Positions 55,001-64,000 of a stretch of DNA of 64,000 nt are shown here, one piece after another. The first letter of the stretch is position 1; each line of letters starts with the position of its first letter. The stretch lies in contig CACEJU010000002.1 of assembly GCA_902559885.1 (NCBI GenBank), positions 1-64,000 of the forward strand, written 5' to 3'. The notes beneath the pieces were generated by a model, which saw nothing but the letters and a program-made list of their open reading frames with translations, had not been told where the DNA came from and did not search any database. The stretch is from an uncultured SAR86 cluster bacterium. GTDB taxonomy: Bacteria > Pseudomonadota > Gammaproteobacteria > Magnimaribacterales > D2472. A program made the position numbers and the translations under genes.

Positions 55001-56252
55001 CAATGGCAGAATTACTGAACAATACAAAGTGCCATATGGTGCAACTCTTGAGGTTAGCAATGGAAGCGAGCTAGATGCTGATATCAAAATAGCTTCATGG
55101 GATCCATACACAAGACCTATTATTACTGAGACATCGGGTAAAATTAAATTCACAGATATTGAAGATGGCGTTACAGTAAGATCTCAAACTGATGATTTAA
55201 CTGGCTTAAGCAGTATTGAAATTATAGATGTTGCTGAAAGACCATCTGCTGGCAAAGATCTTAGTCCATCTGTTTCTATTGTAGATGGCAAGGGTAAAGT
55301 TGTTTTAGTAGGTGACTTTAAAGCTCCTGCAACATATCCGTTACCATCATCAGCCTTAATCAATTTACAAGATGGACAAAAGATTACTGCTGGTGAAGTT
55401 ATTGCAAGAATACCAGTAGTTGCGTCAAAAACTAAAGATATTACTGGTGGTCTTCCAAGAGTTGCTGATCTATTTGAGGCTAGAACGCCAAAAGATGCTG
55501 CAATATTAGCTGAAGAAACCGGGCTAGTATCATTTGGAAAAGAAACTAAAGGAAAAGTAAGGTTGGTTATTACACCTGAAGGTGCATCTAAGAAAGCTGA
55601 TACTGTTGAGATGTTAATACCAAAACATAGAACATTAACAGTATTTGAGGGCGAGAGAGTTTCAAAAGGAGATATTATCTCTGATGGACCATATAGCCCT
55701 CATGACATTCTTAGATTGAAGGGTGTAAGAGAATTAACAAATTTCATTGTTAATGAAATTCAAGATGTATATAGACTCCAAGGTGTATCTATAAATGATA
55801 AACATATCGAAACTATCTTAAGACAAATGCTTAGAAAAGCGCTTGTTACTGATGGAGGGGATTCTAAATTCATAAAAGGCGATCAGGTAGACTATGCAGA
55901 ACTACTTGAAGAAAATGATAAGGTTAATTCTAATGGTCTAAATCCTGCTGAATATGAAAGAGTACTTCTTGGAATAACAAAAGCTTCGCTTGCAACAACA
56001 TCATTTATTTCAGCTGCTTCATTCCAAGAAACAACTAGAGTTCTTACAGAGGCTGCTGTAACAGGTAAGCAAGATCAATTAAGAGGTCTTAAAGAGAATG
56101 TTGTTGTTGGTAGGTTAATCCCTGCTGGAACAGGAATGGAATTCCATGACAAATTAAGAAGCAAAAAACATGGGGAACTTGAAGAGCAAACACTATCAGC
56201 TGATGATATTGAAGAAGCTCTAAGACAGGAACTTCAAGAAAATGAGGAATAA
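52071..56252 (+). CDS. rpoC: DNA-directed RNA polymerase subunit beta'
   Basis: 1393 aa, TTG start; [16 protein letters not shown] catalytic motif; N-terminal zinc finger [20 protein letters not shown]. Confidence 0.99.
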   Translation: MRDLLRLLKTGQEDFSTISAGLASPQVIRSWSYGEVKKPETINYRTFKPERDGLFCAKIFGPVKDYECICGKYKRMKHRGVVCEKCGVEVTLAKVRRDRMGHIELAAPVAHIWFLKSLPSRIGLLLNVTLREIERVLYFESYIVTDPGLTDLEKGQILTEEEWVEMYEEYGDEFTAGMGAEAVQALLEDLDVDDEIREIKEEIPQTNSETKLKKLSKRLKLLQAFKDSGNKPEWMIMNVLPVLPPDLRPLVPLEGGRFATSDLNDLYRRVINRNNRLKRLLELSAPEIIVRNEKRMLQESVDALLDNGRRGRVITGTNKRPLKSLADMIKGKGGRFRQNLLGKRVDYSGRSVIVSGPTLKLHQCGLPKKMALELFKPFVYGELERRELATTIKAAKKLVERETPEVWEVLDDVIREHPVLLNRAPTLHRLGIQAFEPKLIEGKAIQLHPLVCVAFNADFDGDQMAVHVPLTLEAQLEARALMMSTNNILSPADGAPIINPTQDVVLGLYYMTRENASAKGSGRTFSSPDEVLKAYETDTLDIHSNVKVRIKGSNGESAIHESTVGRVLIWRITPEEIGFDNINKILNKKAVSKLIDISYRKAGLKKTVIFADQLMYLGFDFSTKSGSSIGVNDFVIPEEKAKIIESSEKEVKAIERQFDSGLVTRGERYNKVIDIWSRANEQVAKAMMEKISNETVKSFEGDEVEQSSFNSVYIYADSGARGSPAQIRQLSGMRGLMSKPDGSIIETPITANFREGLSVLQYFISTHGARKGLADTALKTANSGYLTRRLCDVSMDSVINLEDCGTEEFITVTSIIEGGEIIQPLTDRILGRVIAEPIHDLDGNVLFEVGTMLDEDAVDAIESLNLSSLNVRSPMTCEASIGVCAKCYGRDLARGHLVHRGEAVGVVAAQSIGEPGTQLTMRTFHIGGAASSSSEDNAIYNKNPGTVKFSEDIKTVINKDKLHVVISRNAECIMEDANGRITEQYKVPYGATLEVSNGSELDADIKIASWDPYTRPIITETSGKIKFTDIEDGVTVRSQTDDLTGLSSIEIIDVAERPSAGKDLSPSVSIVDGKGKVVLVGDFKAPATYPLPSSALINLQDGQKITAGEVIARIPVVASKTKDITGGLPRVADLFEARTPKDAAILAEETGLVSFGKETKGKVRLVITPEGASKKADTVEMLIPKHRTLTVFEGERVSKGDIISDGPYSPHDILRLKGVRELTNFIVNEIQDVYRLQGVSINDKHIETILRQMLRKALVTDGGDSKFIKGDQVDYAELLEENDKVNSNGLNPAEYERVLLGITKASLATTSFISAASFQETTRVLTEAAVTGKQDQLRGLKENVVVGRLIPAGTGMEFHDKLRSKKHGELEEQTLSADDIEEALRQELQENEE

Positions 56253-56254
56253 TA

Positions 56255-56288
56255 TTGACCGCGAGCTATAGTCTCTATAAAATCGCGG
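56255..56288 (+). promoter_or_regulatory. predicted str operon promoter embedded in an inverted repeat
   Basis: TTGACC, 17 nt spacer, TAAAAT; CCGCGA/TCGCGG arms flank the element. Confidence 0.5.
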
Positions 56289-56310
56289 CCAACAATAAGA
56301 AAAATAAATT

Positions 56311-56682
56311 ATGGCAACAATAAATCAATTAGTAAAAAAGTCTAGAAAGCCTAAGGTTAAAAAGACAGATGTTCCAGCTCTAAAAGCATGCCCTCAGAGA
56401 AGAGGTGTTTGTACTAGGGTTTATACAACAACACCTAAAAAGCCAAATTCTGCGCTTCGAAAAGTTTGCAGGGTAAGGTTAACAAGTGGTTTTGAGGTCA
56501 CTTCATATATTGGTGGAGAAGGTCATAATTTACAGGAACACTCATTGGTTTTAATCAGAGGTGGAAGAGTCAAGGATTTACCAGGTGTTCGATATCACAC
56601 AGTTAGAGGTACTTTAGATACTTCAGGTGTCGCAAATAGAAAACAACGAAGATCTAAATATGGAGCCAAAAAGGGTAAATAA
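56311..56682 (+). CDS. rpsL: 30S ribosomal protein S12
   Basis: [52 protein letters not shown]. Confidence 0.98.
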   Translation: MATINQLVKKSRKPKVKKTDVPALKACPQRRGVCTRVYTTTPKKPNSALRKVCRVRLTSGFEVTSYIGGEGHNLQEHSLVLIRGGRVKDLPGVRYHTVRGTLDTSGVANRKQRRSKYGAKKGK

Positions 56683-56684
56683 GT

Positions 56685-57155
56685 ATGCCAAGAAGAAGAA
56701 GTCCAGAAAAACGTAAAGTCCTTCCTGATCCTAAATTCAAGGATGTGATCCTAGCAAAATTCATGAATAATTTGATGAAGGATGGAAAAAAATCTGTTGC
56801 TGAAAAAATTGTTTATGGTGCTTTTGATCAAATAACAAAGGTATCTAAGGAAGATCCACTAGACATATTTAATAAAGCATTAAATGAAGTCAGTCCTGTT
56901 GTTGAGGTAAAGTCTAGAAGAGTTGGTGGTGCTACTTATCAGGTGCCTGTAGAAATAAGACCAGCTAGAAGACAAGCTTTAGCAATGAGATGGATTGTTG
57001 ATGCTGCAAGAAAAAGAAACGAAAAATCTATGCATCTTAGATTAGCTGCAGAACTACAAGATGCTTCTCAAAAAAAAGGTAATGCTGTTAGAAAAAAAGA
57101 AGAAGTTCATAAGATGGCAGAGTCTAATAAAGCTTTCTCTCATTTCAGATTTTAA
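56685..57155 (+). CDS. rpsG: 30S ribosomal protein S7
   Basis: [44 protein letters not shown]. Confidence 0.98.
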   Translation: MPRRRSPEKRKVLPDPKFKDVILAKFMNNLMKDGKKSVAEKIVYGAFDQITKVSKEDPLDIFNKALNEVSPVVEVKSRRVGGATYQVPVEIRPARRQALAMRWIVDAARKRNEKSMHLRLAAELQDASQKKGNAVRKKEEVHKMAESNKAFSHFRF

Positions 57156-57168
57156 TCGGTAAAAGATT

Positions 57169-59271
57169 ATGGCAAGACAAACTCAGTTAAATAAGTATAG
57201 AAATATTGGTATATGTGCTCACGTTGATGCTGGAAAAACAACTACAACAGAAAGAGTACTTTTTTATACAGGACTATCTCATAAAATAGGTGAGGTGCAC
57301 GATGGTGCTGCAACCATGGATTGGATGGAGCAAGAGCAAGAAAGAGGAATTACAATTACATCAGCTGCAACTACTTGTTTTTGGAGTGGTATGGAAAGTC
57401 AGTATCCTCAGCATAGAATTAATATTATTGATACACCTGGTCACGTTGACTTTACAATTGAAGTTGAAAGATCTTTAAGAGTACTAGATGGTGCTGTAGT
57501 GGTATTTTGTGGCAGTTCCGGTGTAGAACCTCAATCAGAAACAGTTTGGAGACAAGCAAATAGATATGAAGTTCCTCGTATTGTATTTGTCAATAAAATG
57601 GACAGAGCAGGAGCTGACTTTGATAGGGTAGTTGATCAAATCAAAGATAGGTTAGGAGCTAATATAATACCTATTCAATATAATATTGGTGCTGAAGAGG
57701 ATTTTAAAGGTGTAATAGATCTTATTAATATGAGAGCTATATATTGGAATGAAGATGATCAAGGCTTAACATTTGAATCCAAAGAAATTCCAGCAGAACT
57801 TCAAGATAGAACCAATGAATTGAGAGAAGAAATGGTTGAAGCTGCAGCTGAAGCCAATGAAGAACTTATGGAAGCATATCTTGAGTCAGGAGACTTATCA
57901 GTTGATCAAATAAAAGAAGGTTTAAGAATTAGGAGCTTAGCTAATGAAGTTGTTTTGGCATTATGCGGTTCAGCTTTTAAAAATAAAGGAGTTCAAGCTG
58001 TTTTGGATGCAGTTATTGACTTTTTGCCAGCTCCAGATGAAGTTGCAGCAATTAAAGGCGTGATACCAAATGTTTCTGAAGAAAACGAAGAAGAAGACTC
58101 AAGGAGTTCTAGTGATGAGGAGCCATTCTCAGCTTTAGCTTTTAAAATTGCTACCGACCCTTTTGTAGGTACTTTAACTTTCATAAGAGTTTATTCTGGT
58201 GTCCTTTCTGTAGGTGATGGTGTAATGAATTCAACCAAAACCAGAAAAGAAAGAGTTGGAAGAATGGTACAAATGCATTCTAACAATAGAGAAGAAATAA
58301 AAGAAGTAAGAGCAGGCGATATAGCTGCTTGTATCGGTTTAAAGGATATTACAACAGGCGATACCTTATGTGATTTAAATAAACCAATTGTTTTAGAAAG
58401 AATGGACTTTCCTGAACCAGTAATATCTGTTGCAGTTGAGCCTAAATCAAAACAAGATCAAGAAAAAATGTCTTTAGCATTAGGTAAACTTGCTCAAGAA
58501 GATCCATCATTTAGAGTTCACTCTGATGAAGATTCAGGTCAAACAATTATTTCTGGAATGGGAGAACTTCATCTTGATGTTTTAGTTGATAGGATGAAAA
58601 GGGAGTTTTCCGTAGAAGCTAACATTGGTAAACCACAGGTGGCTTATAGAGAGACTATTAAAGAAGCTATTGATATTGAAGGTAAGTTTGTTAGACAGAG
58701 TGGTGGTAAGGGTCAGTATGGCCATGTATGGTTAAAACTAGAACCACTTGGTTTAGATGATGAATACGAATTTGTTGACAAAATTGTTGGTGGTGTAGTT
58801 CCAAAAGAATATATTCCTGCCGTTGATAAGGGTATTCAAGAGCAAATGCAAAACGGTGTTATTGCTGGCTATCCATTACTAGCATTAAGAGCTACTTTAT
58901 ACGATGGTTCATATCATGATGTGGATTCAAGTGAGATGGCATTTAAAATAGCTGGCTCTATGGCATTAAAAGAAGGAGCTTTAAAGGCAAAACCAGCTCT
59001 ACTAGAGCCTGTCATGAAAGTTGTTGTGGTCACGCCTGAAGAGCATATGGGTGATGTAGTTGGTGACCTCAATAGGCGAAGAGGAATAATTTTAGGAATG
59101 GATGAAATACCATCAGGAAAAGAGGTGTCATCAGAAGTTCCGTTAGCTGAAATGTTTGGTTATGCAACTGATTTACGTTCAGCTACACAGGGTAGAGCAA
59201 CCTTTACTATGGAATTTTTAAAGTACGGTGAAGTTCCAAGTAATATTGCTGAAGAAATAAAAGCATCTTAA
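57169..59271 (+). CDS. fusA: elongation factor G
   Basis: 700 aa; [45 protein letters not shown]. Confidence 0.98.
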   Translation: MARQTQLNKYRNIGICAHVDAGKTTTTERVLFYTGLSHKIGEVHDGAATMDWMEQEQERGITITSAATTCFWSGMESQYPQHRINIIDTPGHVDFTIEVERSLRVLDGAVVVFCGSSGVEPQSETVWRQANRYEVPRIVFVNKMDRAGADFDRVVDQIKDRLGANIIPIQYNIGAEEDFKGVIDLINMRAIYWNEDDQGLTFESKEIPAELQDRTNELREEMVEAAAEANEELMEAYLESGDLSVDQIKEGLRIRSLANEVVLALCGSAFKNKGVQAVLDAVIDFLPAPDEVAAIKGVIPNVSEENEEEDSRSSSDEEPFSALAFKIATDPFVGTLTFIRVYSGVLSVGDGVMNSTKTRKERVGRMVQMHSNNREEIKEVRAGDIAACIGLKDITTGDTLCDLNKPIVLERMDFPEPVISVAVEPKSKQDQEKMSLALGKLAQEDPSFRVHSDEDSGQTIISGMGELHLDVLVDRMKREFSVEANIGKPQVAYRETIKEAIDIEGKFVRQSGGKGQYGHVWLKLEPLGLDDEYEFVDKIVGGVVPKEYIPAVDKGIQEQMQNGVIAGYPLLALRATLYDGSYHDVDSSEMAFKIAGSMALKEGALKAKPALLEPVMKVVVVTPEEHMGDVVGDLNRRRGIILGMDEIPSGKEVSSEVPLAEMFGYATDLRSATQGRATFTMEFLKYGEVPSNIAEEIKAS

Positions 59272-59294
59272 TAATTTTTTGCTGTCATTTTTTG

Positions 59295-59324
59295 TTGACA
59301 GTATGCTTTAAAGGGGCTTAGAAT
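59295..59324 (+). promoter_or_regulatory. predicted sigma70 promoter of the S10 operon
   Basis: TTGACA, 18 nt spacer, TAGAAT, then ACGCCACA discriminator. Confidence 0.75.
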
Positions 59325-59379
59325 ACGCCACATTTTGCGAAAATCGCATGATGTAGTTATAAAACATAATAGGTAAAAA

Positions 59380-59697
59380 ATGGAAAATCAATCTATAAGA
59401 ATTAGATTAAAAGCGTTTGATTACAGGTTAATTGATGCTTCGGCTAAATTAATAGTTGAAACTGTTAAAAAAACAGGTGCAGTTGTAAAAGGCCCAATTC
59501 CTTTACCTATTAAAAAAGAAAGAACAACAGTATTAATTTCTCCGCATAAAGATAAAGATGCAAGAGATCAATATGAGATTGTTACTTATAAAAGATTAAT
59601 GGATATTGTTGAGCCTACTGATAAAACAGTTGATGCTCTAATGAAACTTGACCTTTCATCAGGGGTCGATGTTCAAATAAGCATAGGACAGCAATAA
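59380..59697 (+). CDS. rpsJ: 30S ribosomal protein S10
   Basis: [38 protein letters not shown]. Confidence 0.98.
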   Translation: MENQSIRIRLKAFDYRLIDASAKLIVETVKKTGAVVKGPIPLPIKKERTTVLISPHKDKDARDQYEIVTYKRLMDIVEPTDKTVDALMKLDLSSGVDVQISIGQQ

Positions 59698-59754
59698 CCA
59701 AGTTTAACGCAATTGCGGCCATAGAGGGTAAAGCCCCGTAAATAGGAGAGAACA

Positions 59755-60384
59755 TTGAGCATAGGCTTAATAGGAACAAAATCTGGAATGTCACGACTTT
59801 TCACTGAAGAGGGTCAATCTATTCCAGTAACTGCAATATCAATTGCAGGTAATTTCATTTCTGATATAAAAACTTCTGAAAGAGATGGGTATGAAGCTTT
59901 AGTTGTATCAAAAATTAAAAAATCTAACAACAGAAATAAATCTCAAGTTGAATACTTCAAGAAAAGAGATATTCAGCCTGGCATCCTTGCTGAATTTAAA
60001 ACTAAAGATATTGATGATCACCAAATTGGCTCACATCTAACTGCCGATATTTTTGAGATCGGTCAATATGTTGATGTAACAGGAACATCTAAGGGTAAAG
60101 GTTATGCGGGTGTTATAAAAAGGCACAATTTTAAAATGCAAGATGCCACTCATGGTAACTCTCTTGCTCACAGAGCTCATGGATCAATTGGTCAATGCCA
60201 AACACCAGGAAGAGTCTGGAAGGGTAAAAAAATGTCAGGCCATATGGGTAATGTACAAAAAACTATTCAGAGTCTTGAAATAGTTGAGCTTGATAAAGAA
60301 AACAACTTAATTTTTGTAAAAGGATCTATTCCTGGATTTAATGGATCAACTGTAAAAATTAAACCATCTATTAAAAAATCATGA
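59755..60384 (+). CDS. rplC: 50S ribosomal protein L3
   Basis: TTG start; IGTKSGMSRLFTEEGQSIPVT, HGNSLAHRAHGSIGQCQTPGRVWKGKKMSGHMG. Confidence 0.98.
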   Translation: MSIGLIGTKSGMSRLFTEEGQSIPVTAISIAGNFISDIKTSERDGYEALVVSKIKKSNNRNKSQVEYFKKRDIQPGILAEFKTKDIDDHQIGSHLTADIFEIGQYVDVTGTSKGKGYAGVIKRHNFKMQDATHGNSLAHRAHGSIGQCQTPGRVWKGKKMSGHMGNVQKTIQSLEIVELDKENNLIFVKGSIPGFNGSTVKIKPSIKKS

Positions 60385-60995
60385 AAATAAATTTACTATC
60401 AACTGAAAACAGCAAAGGTATTGATATACCTGAGTCAGTATTTGGTAAAGATTTTAATGAATCTTTAATCCATCAAGTAGTTGTAAGCTACCTAGCTGGT
60501 GCAAGACAGGGCTCTGCAAAGCAAAAAAATAGATCAGAAGTAAGAGGTGGCGGTAAGAAGCCATATAGACAAAAAGGTACTGGTAGAGCAAGAGCTGGTA
60601 CTATTAGAAGTCCATTATGGAGAGGCGGAGGAGTAACTTTTGCTTCACGTCCAAGAGATTTCTCTAAAAAAGTTAATAAAAAAATGTATAGAGCAGCAAT
60701 ACGCTCTATTTTTTCAGAATTGTTAAGACAAGATAGGCTTGTTGCAATAGAAAAGCCTGTTTTAGAAAAACCAAAAACAAAAGAAATTGCAAAACTATTA
60801 AAAGAGTTTTCATTAAGTAAAGTTTTAATAATTACAGATGAGTTAGATATCAATCTATATCTATCTGCAAGAAATATACCTAATATTGATGTAATAACTG
60901 TGCAAGAAATAAATCCAGTTATTTTAATCAAAGCTAATAAAGTTGCAGTTACTGAAGATGCTCTAAAATTAATTGAGGAGAGAATTAATGCATAA
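60381..60995 (+). CDS. rplD: 50S ribosomal protein L4
   Basis: GARQGSAKQKNRSEVRGGGKKPYRQKGTGRARAGTIRSPLWRGGG. Confidence 0.98.
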   Translation: MKINLLSTENSKGIDIPESVFGKDFNESLIHQVVVSYLAGARQGSAKQKNRSEVRGGGKKPYRQKGTGRARAGTIRSPLWRGGGVTFASRPRDFSKKVNKKMYRAAIRSIFSELLRQDRLVAIEKPVLEKPKTKEIAKLLKEFSLSKVLIITDELDINLYLSARNIPNIDVITVQEINPVILIKANKVAVTEDALKLIEERINA

Positions 60996-61284
60996 AGAAA
61001 AATTATATACATTAATTAAGTCTCCAATGATTACTGAAAAATCAGCAAGAGCTGCCGATCTTAACAAACAGTATGTTTTTAAGGTTGATCTTGATTCTAA
61101 TAAAAGAGAGATTAAAAAAGCTGTAGAAGAACTTTTTAAGGTAGAAGTTTTAAAAGTAACAACATCTATTGTTAAAGGTAAAACTAAAAGAAATAGATTT
61201 GGAACATACAAAAGATCAGACTATAAGAAAGCTTTTGTTACTTTAGGCAAGGATTCTGAAATTCAATTTGAGGGTATAAATTAA
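60988..61284 (+). CDS. rplW: 50S ribosomal protein L23
   Basis: [27 protein letters not shown] at 60988 preferred over the 60973 ORF-track start. Confidence 0.95.
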   Translation: MHKEKLYTLIKSPMITEKSARAADLNKQYVFKVDLDSNKREIKKAVEELFKVEVLKVTTSIVKGKTKRNRFGTYKRSDYKKAFVTLGKDSEIQFEGIN

Positions 61285-61285
61285 A

Positions 61286-62113
61286 ATGGCAGTTATTAAA
61301 GCTAAACCAACTAGCCCAGGTCGACGGGGCGTAGTTTCTGTAAAAAGAGATTTATATAAAGGTAAGCCTTGGAAGTCTTTAGTTGTATCTAAATCTAAAA
61401 ATGGCGGAAGAAATAATAATGGAAGAATTACTGTAAGGCATCAAGGTGGCGGACATAAACAACATTATAGAATTATAGATTTCAAGAGAGATAAATTTGA
61501 TATACCGGCAATTGTTGAAAGGCTTGAGTATGATCCTAATAGATCAGCTAACATCGCACTATTAAAATATGCTGATGGTGAGAGAAGGTATATTATTGCA
61601 CCATCCAAATTAAAGGTTGGCGATAAAGTGGTTTCAGGTGACAACTGTGAAATAAAAGTTGGTAATTCAATGAAGTTAAAAGATATTCCTCTTGGAACAA
61701 ATATCCATTGTGTTGAGCTTAAACCAATGAAGGGTGCTCAACTTGCAAGAAGTGCAGGAACATCTGCAAGATTGGTTGCAAAAGAGGGAATATATGCAAC
61801 CTTAAGACTACAATCTGGTGAAACAAGAAAGGTTTTATGGGAATGTAGAGCAACTCTTGGTGTTGTTTCAAATCAAGAAAATAATTTGAAATCTCTTGGT
61901 AAAGCTGGTGCTAAACGTTGGAGAGGTGTGAGGCCTACTGTTAGAGGTGTTGCAATGAACCCAGTTGATCATCCACATGGTGGTGGTGAGGGTAGAACTT
62001 CAGGTGGAAGACATCCATCTACACCATGGGGTAAACCAACAAAAGGATATAAAACAAGAAAAAATCAAAGAACTAATGATTTAATCATTAGAAGAAGGGG
62101 TAGTAAAAAATAA
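61286..62113 (+). CDS. rplB: 50S ribosomal protein L2
   Basis: [48 protein letters not shown]. Confidence 0.98.
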   Translation: MAVIKAKPTSPGRRGVVSVKRDLYKGKPWKSLVVSKSKNGGRNNNGRITVRHQGGGHKQHYRIIDFKRDKFDIPAIVERLEYDPNRSANIALLKYADGERRYIIAPSKLKVGDKVVSGDNCEIKVGNSMKLKDIPLGTNIHCVELKPMKGAQLARSAGTSARLVAKEGIYATLRLQSGETRKVLWECRATLGVVSNQENNLKSLGKAGAKRWRGVRPTVRGVAMNPVDHPHGGGEGRTSGGRHPSTPWGKPTKGYKTRKNQRTNDLIIRRRGSKK

Positions 62114-62115
62114 TC

Positions 62116-62388
62116 ATGCCTAGATCATTAAAAAAAGGACCATTTGTTGATATTTCTTTAGAAAAGAAAGTAGAAGCGGCTATTGCTTCAAACGATAAAA
62201 GACCAATCAAGACTTGGTCAAGAAGATCAATGGTTACACCACAAATGGTTGGTTTAACCATATCTGTTCACAATGGTAGACAACATGTACCAGTATACGT
62301 AAACGAAGATATGGTTGGTCATAAGCTTGGTGAATTTGCTATTACCAGAACATTTAAAATGCATTCAGGCGATAGGAAGGCAAAATAA
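62116..62388 (+). CDS. rpsS: 30S ribosomal protein S19
   Basis: [22 protein letters not shown]. Confidence 0.98.
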   Translation: MPRSLKKGPFVDISLEKKVEAAIASNDKRPIKTWSRRSMVTPQMVGLTISVHNGRQHVPVYVNEDMVGHKLGEFAITRTFKMHSGDRKAK

Positions 62389-62726
62389 TGGAAACAAGAG
62401 CATATTTAAAAGGAACTAGATTATCACCTCAAAAAGCAGGGCTTGTTGCCAATGCTGTTAGAGGAAAATCAGTTCATGAGGCAATGGACTTTCTATCATT
62501 TAGCAAACAGAAAGGTGCAGCAATAATAAAAAAATTGCTTGAATCAGCAATCGCTAATGCAGAACATAATGATAAGGCTGATATTGACACTCTTGGTATT
62601 AAAACAATAATCGTTAACCAAGGTATGAGGCTTAAAAGAATGAAGCCTAGAGCAAGAGGTAGAGCAGATAGAATAGTTAAGCCTACTTGTCATATTGAGA
62701 TAATTCTTTCGGATGAGGTGAAGTAA
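62388..62726 (+). CDS. rplV: 50S ribosomal protein L22
   Basis: [48 protein letters not shown]. Confidence 0.98.
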   Translation: METRAYLKGTRLSPQKAGLVANAVRGKSVHEAMDFLSFSKQKGAAIIKKLLESAIANAEHNDKADIDTLGIKTIIVNQGMRLKRMKPRARGRADRIVKPTCHIEIILSDEVK

Positions 62727-63385
62727 TGGGACAAAAAGTAAACCCACATGGTTTTAGATTAGGAATTATCAAAAAACAAAATGCTAACTGGTATGCTAAA
62801 GGTAAAGCATTTAAAGATAATCTTATACAAGATCTTAAGGTAAGAGAGTTTTTTTCAAAAAGACTTAAACATTCTTCTATAAGTAAAATTGAATTAGAAA
62901 GAAGTGCAGAAAACTTTGTAGTAACTATCCACACTTCTAGACCAGGAATCATTATTGGTAAGCGTGGAGAAGAAATAGAAAATCTTAAAGCTGCAGTTAG
63001 CAAAATAGTCCAGCAAACAACTCAAATAAATATCAAAGAAGTAAAAAAACCTGATCTAGATGCAACAATTTTAGCTGAAAGTGTTGCCCAACAGCTTGAA
63101 AGAAGGGTCATGTTCAGAAGAGCAATGAAAAGAGTAGTTCAAAGCGCATTAAGGCAGAGCGCAAAAGGGGTTAGGGTTGAAGTCTCAGGAAGACTAAATG
63201 GTGCTGAGATTGCAAGAACTGAATGGTACAGAGAAGGTAGAGTTCCATTGCATACACTTAGAGCAGATATTGATTACGGTACTGCAGAAGCATTAACTAC
63301 TTATGGAATTATTGGAGTTAAAGTGTGGGTATTCAAAGGTGAAACCACTGTTGATCCATATAAAGAAGATCAAGGAATAAATTAA
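62726..63385 (+). CDS. rpsC: 30S ribosomal protein S3
   Basis: [34 protein letters not shown]. Confidence 0.98.
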   Translation: MGQKVNPHGFRLGIIKKQNANWYAKGKAFKDNLIQDLKVREFFSKRLKHSSISKIELERSAENFVVTIHTSRPGIIIGKRGEEIENLKAAVSKIVQQTTQINIKEVKKPDLDATILAESVAQQLERRVMFRRAMKRVVQSALRQSAKGVRVEVSGRLNGAEIARTEWYREGRVPLHTLRADIDYGTAEALTTYGIIGVKVWVFKGETTVDPYKEDQGIN

Positions 63386-63386
63386 G

Positions 63387-63797
63387 ATGTTACAGCCAAG
63401 ACAAACTAAATATAGAAAAATGCACAAAGGCAGAAATAGAGGCCTTGCACAAAATGGTAATACTATTGCATTTGGTAGATATGGATTAGTTGCATCTGGA
63501 AGAGGAAGAATAACTGCTAGACAAATTGAAGCTGCTAGGCGTGCTATGACAAGGCATATAAAAAGAGGCGGTAATATTTGGATAAGAATATTTCCTGACA
63601 AACCTATTACTAAAAAACCTCTTGAGGTAAGAATGGGTAAAGGTAAAGGTAACGTTGAATATTGGGTAAGCCTTGTTCAACCAGGGAAAGTAATGTTTGA
63701 AATGGCTGGTGTAGAAGAAAGCTTAGCAAGAGAAGCATTTAAACTCGCGAGTGCAAAACTACCAGTTAAAACACATTTTTTAAGTAAGGATATATAA
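63387..63797 (+). CDS. rplP: 50S ribosomal protein L16
   Basis: [46 protein letters not shown]. Confidence 0.98.
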   Translation: MLQPRQTKYRKMHKGRNRGLAQNGNTIAFGRYGLVASGRGRITARQIEAARRAMTRHIKRGGNIWIRIFPDKPITKKPLEVRMGKGKGNVEYWVSLVQPGKVMFEMAGVEESLAREAFKLASAKLPVKTHFLSKDI

Positions 63798-64000
63798 ATG
63801 AGCAAAGAAGTATCTGAATTAAGAAACAAAAGTGTTGCTGATCTTGAAAAAGAATTGATAGCTACTAGAGAAGATCAATTTAACTTAAGAATGAAGCATA
63901 GAACGGGTCAGTTAAATGAAACAAACAAGCTTGCAGTTGCCAAGAAGAAAATTGCAAGAATTAAAACTTTGATAACAGAAAAAAAAGTAGAGGATAGTAA
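63798..64000 (+). CDS. rpmC: 50S ribosomal protein L29, 3' truncated by window edge (not in supplied ORF track)
   Basis: Hand translation MSKEVSELRNKSVADLEKELIATREDQFNLRMKHRTGQLNETNKLAVAKKKIARIKTLITEKKVEDS; follows rplP directly. Confidence 0.95.
   Translation, partial: MSKEVSELRNKSVADLEKELIATREDQFNLRMKHRTGQLNETNKLAVAKKKIARIKTLITEKKVEDS

Noticed and set aside
60488-61012. 174-aa antisense ORF over rplD
   Set aside because: Shadow ORF opposite a conserved ribosomal protein gene; hydrophobic composition is a by-product of lysine-rich codons on the sense strand.

Overview
AT-rich window that looks like the core chromosome of a streamlined marine gammaproteobacterium. SAR86-like is my inference from the 16S text, gene content and gene order; it has not been placed phylogenetically. 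Left part: dipeptide-type ABC ATPase, ilvD, hemB, trxA, rho, hemDC, rsmD, an RND efflux pair with a divergent TetR regulator, bamD, rluD and ilvB-ilvN-ilvC. Centre: a complete 16S-23S-5S operon with no spacer tRNA, then coaE-yacG, a ThiE-like protein, secA, lpxC, rlmB and an RNase R-like gene, two TonB-dependent receptors (one His/Asp-rich and ZnuD-like, behind a small CxxC exported protein), a zinc ADH and an amidohydrolase pair. Right part: tRNA-Tyr, tRNA-Thr, tuf, tRNA-Trp, secE-nusG, rplKAJL-rpoBC, rpsL-rpsG-fusA and the S10 operon as far as rpmC, which is cut by the window edge. There is no sign of a prophage, CRISPR array, transposon or defence island. The best leads are the His-rich receptor/small CxxC protein locus, the catalytic plus metal-ligand-poor amidohydrolase pair, a recurring leaderless-promoter architecture, and several domain-trimmed core proteins (RNase R, IlvN, BirA, ThiE without MutT).
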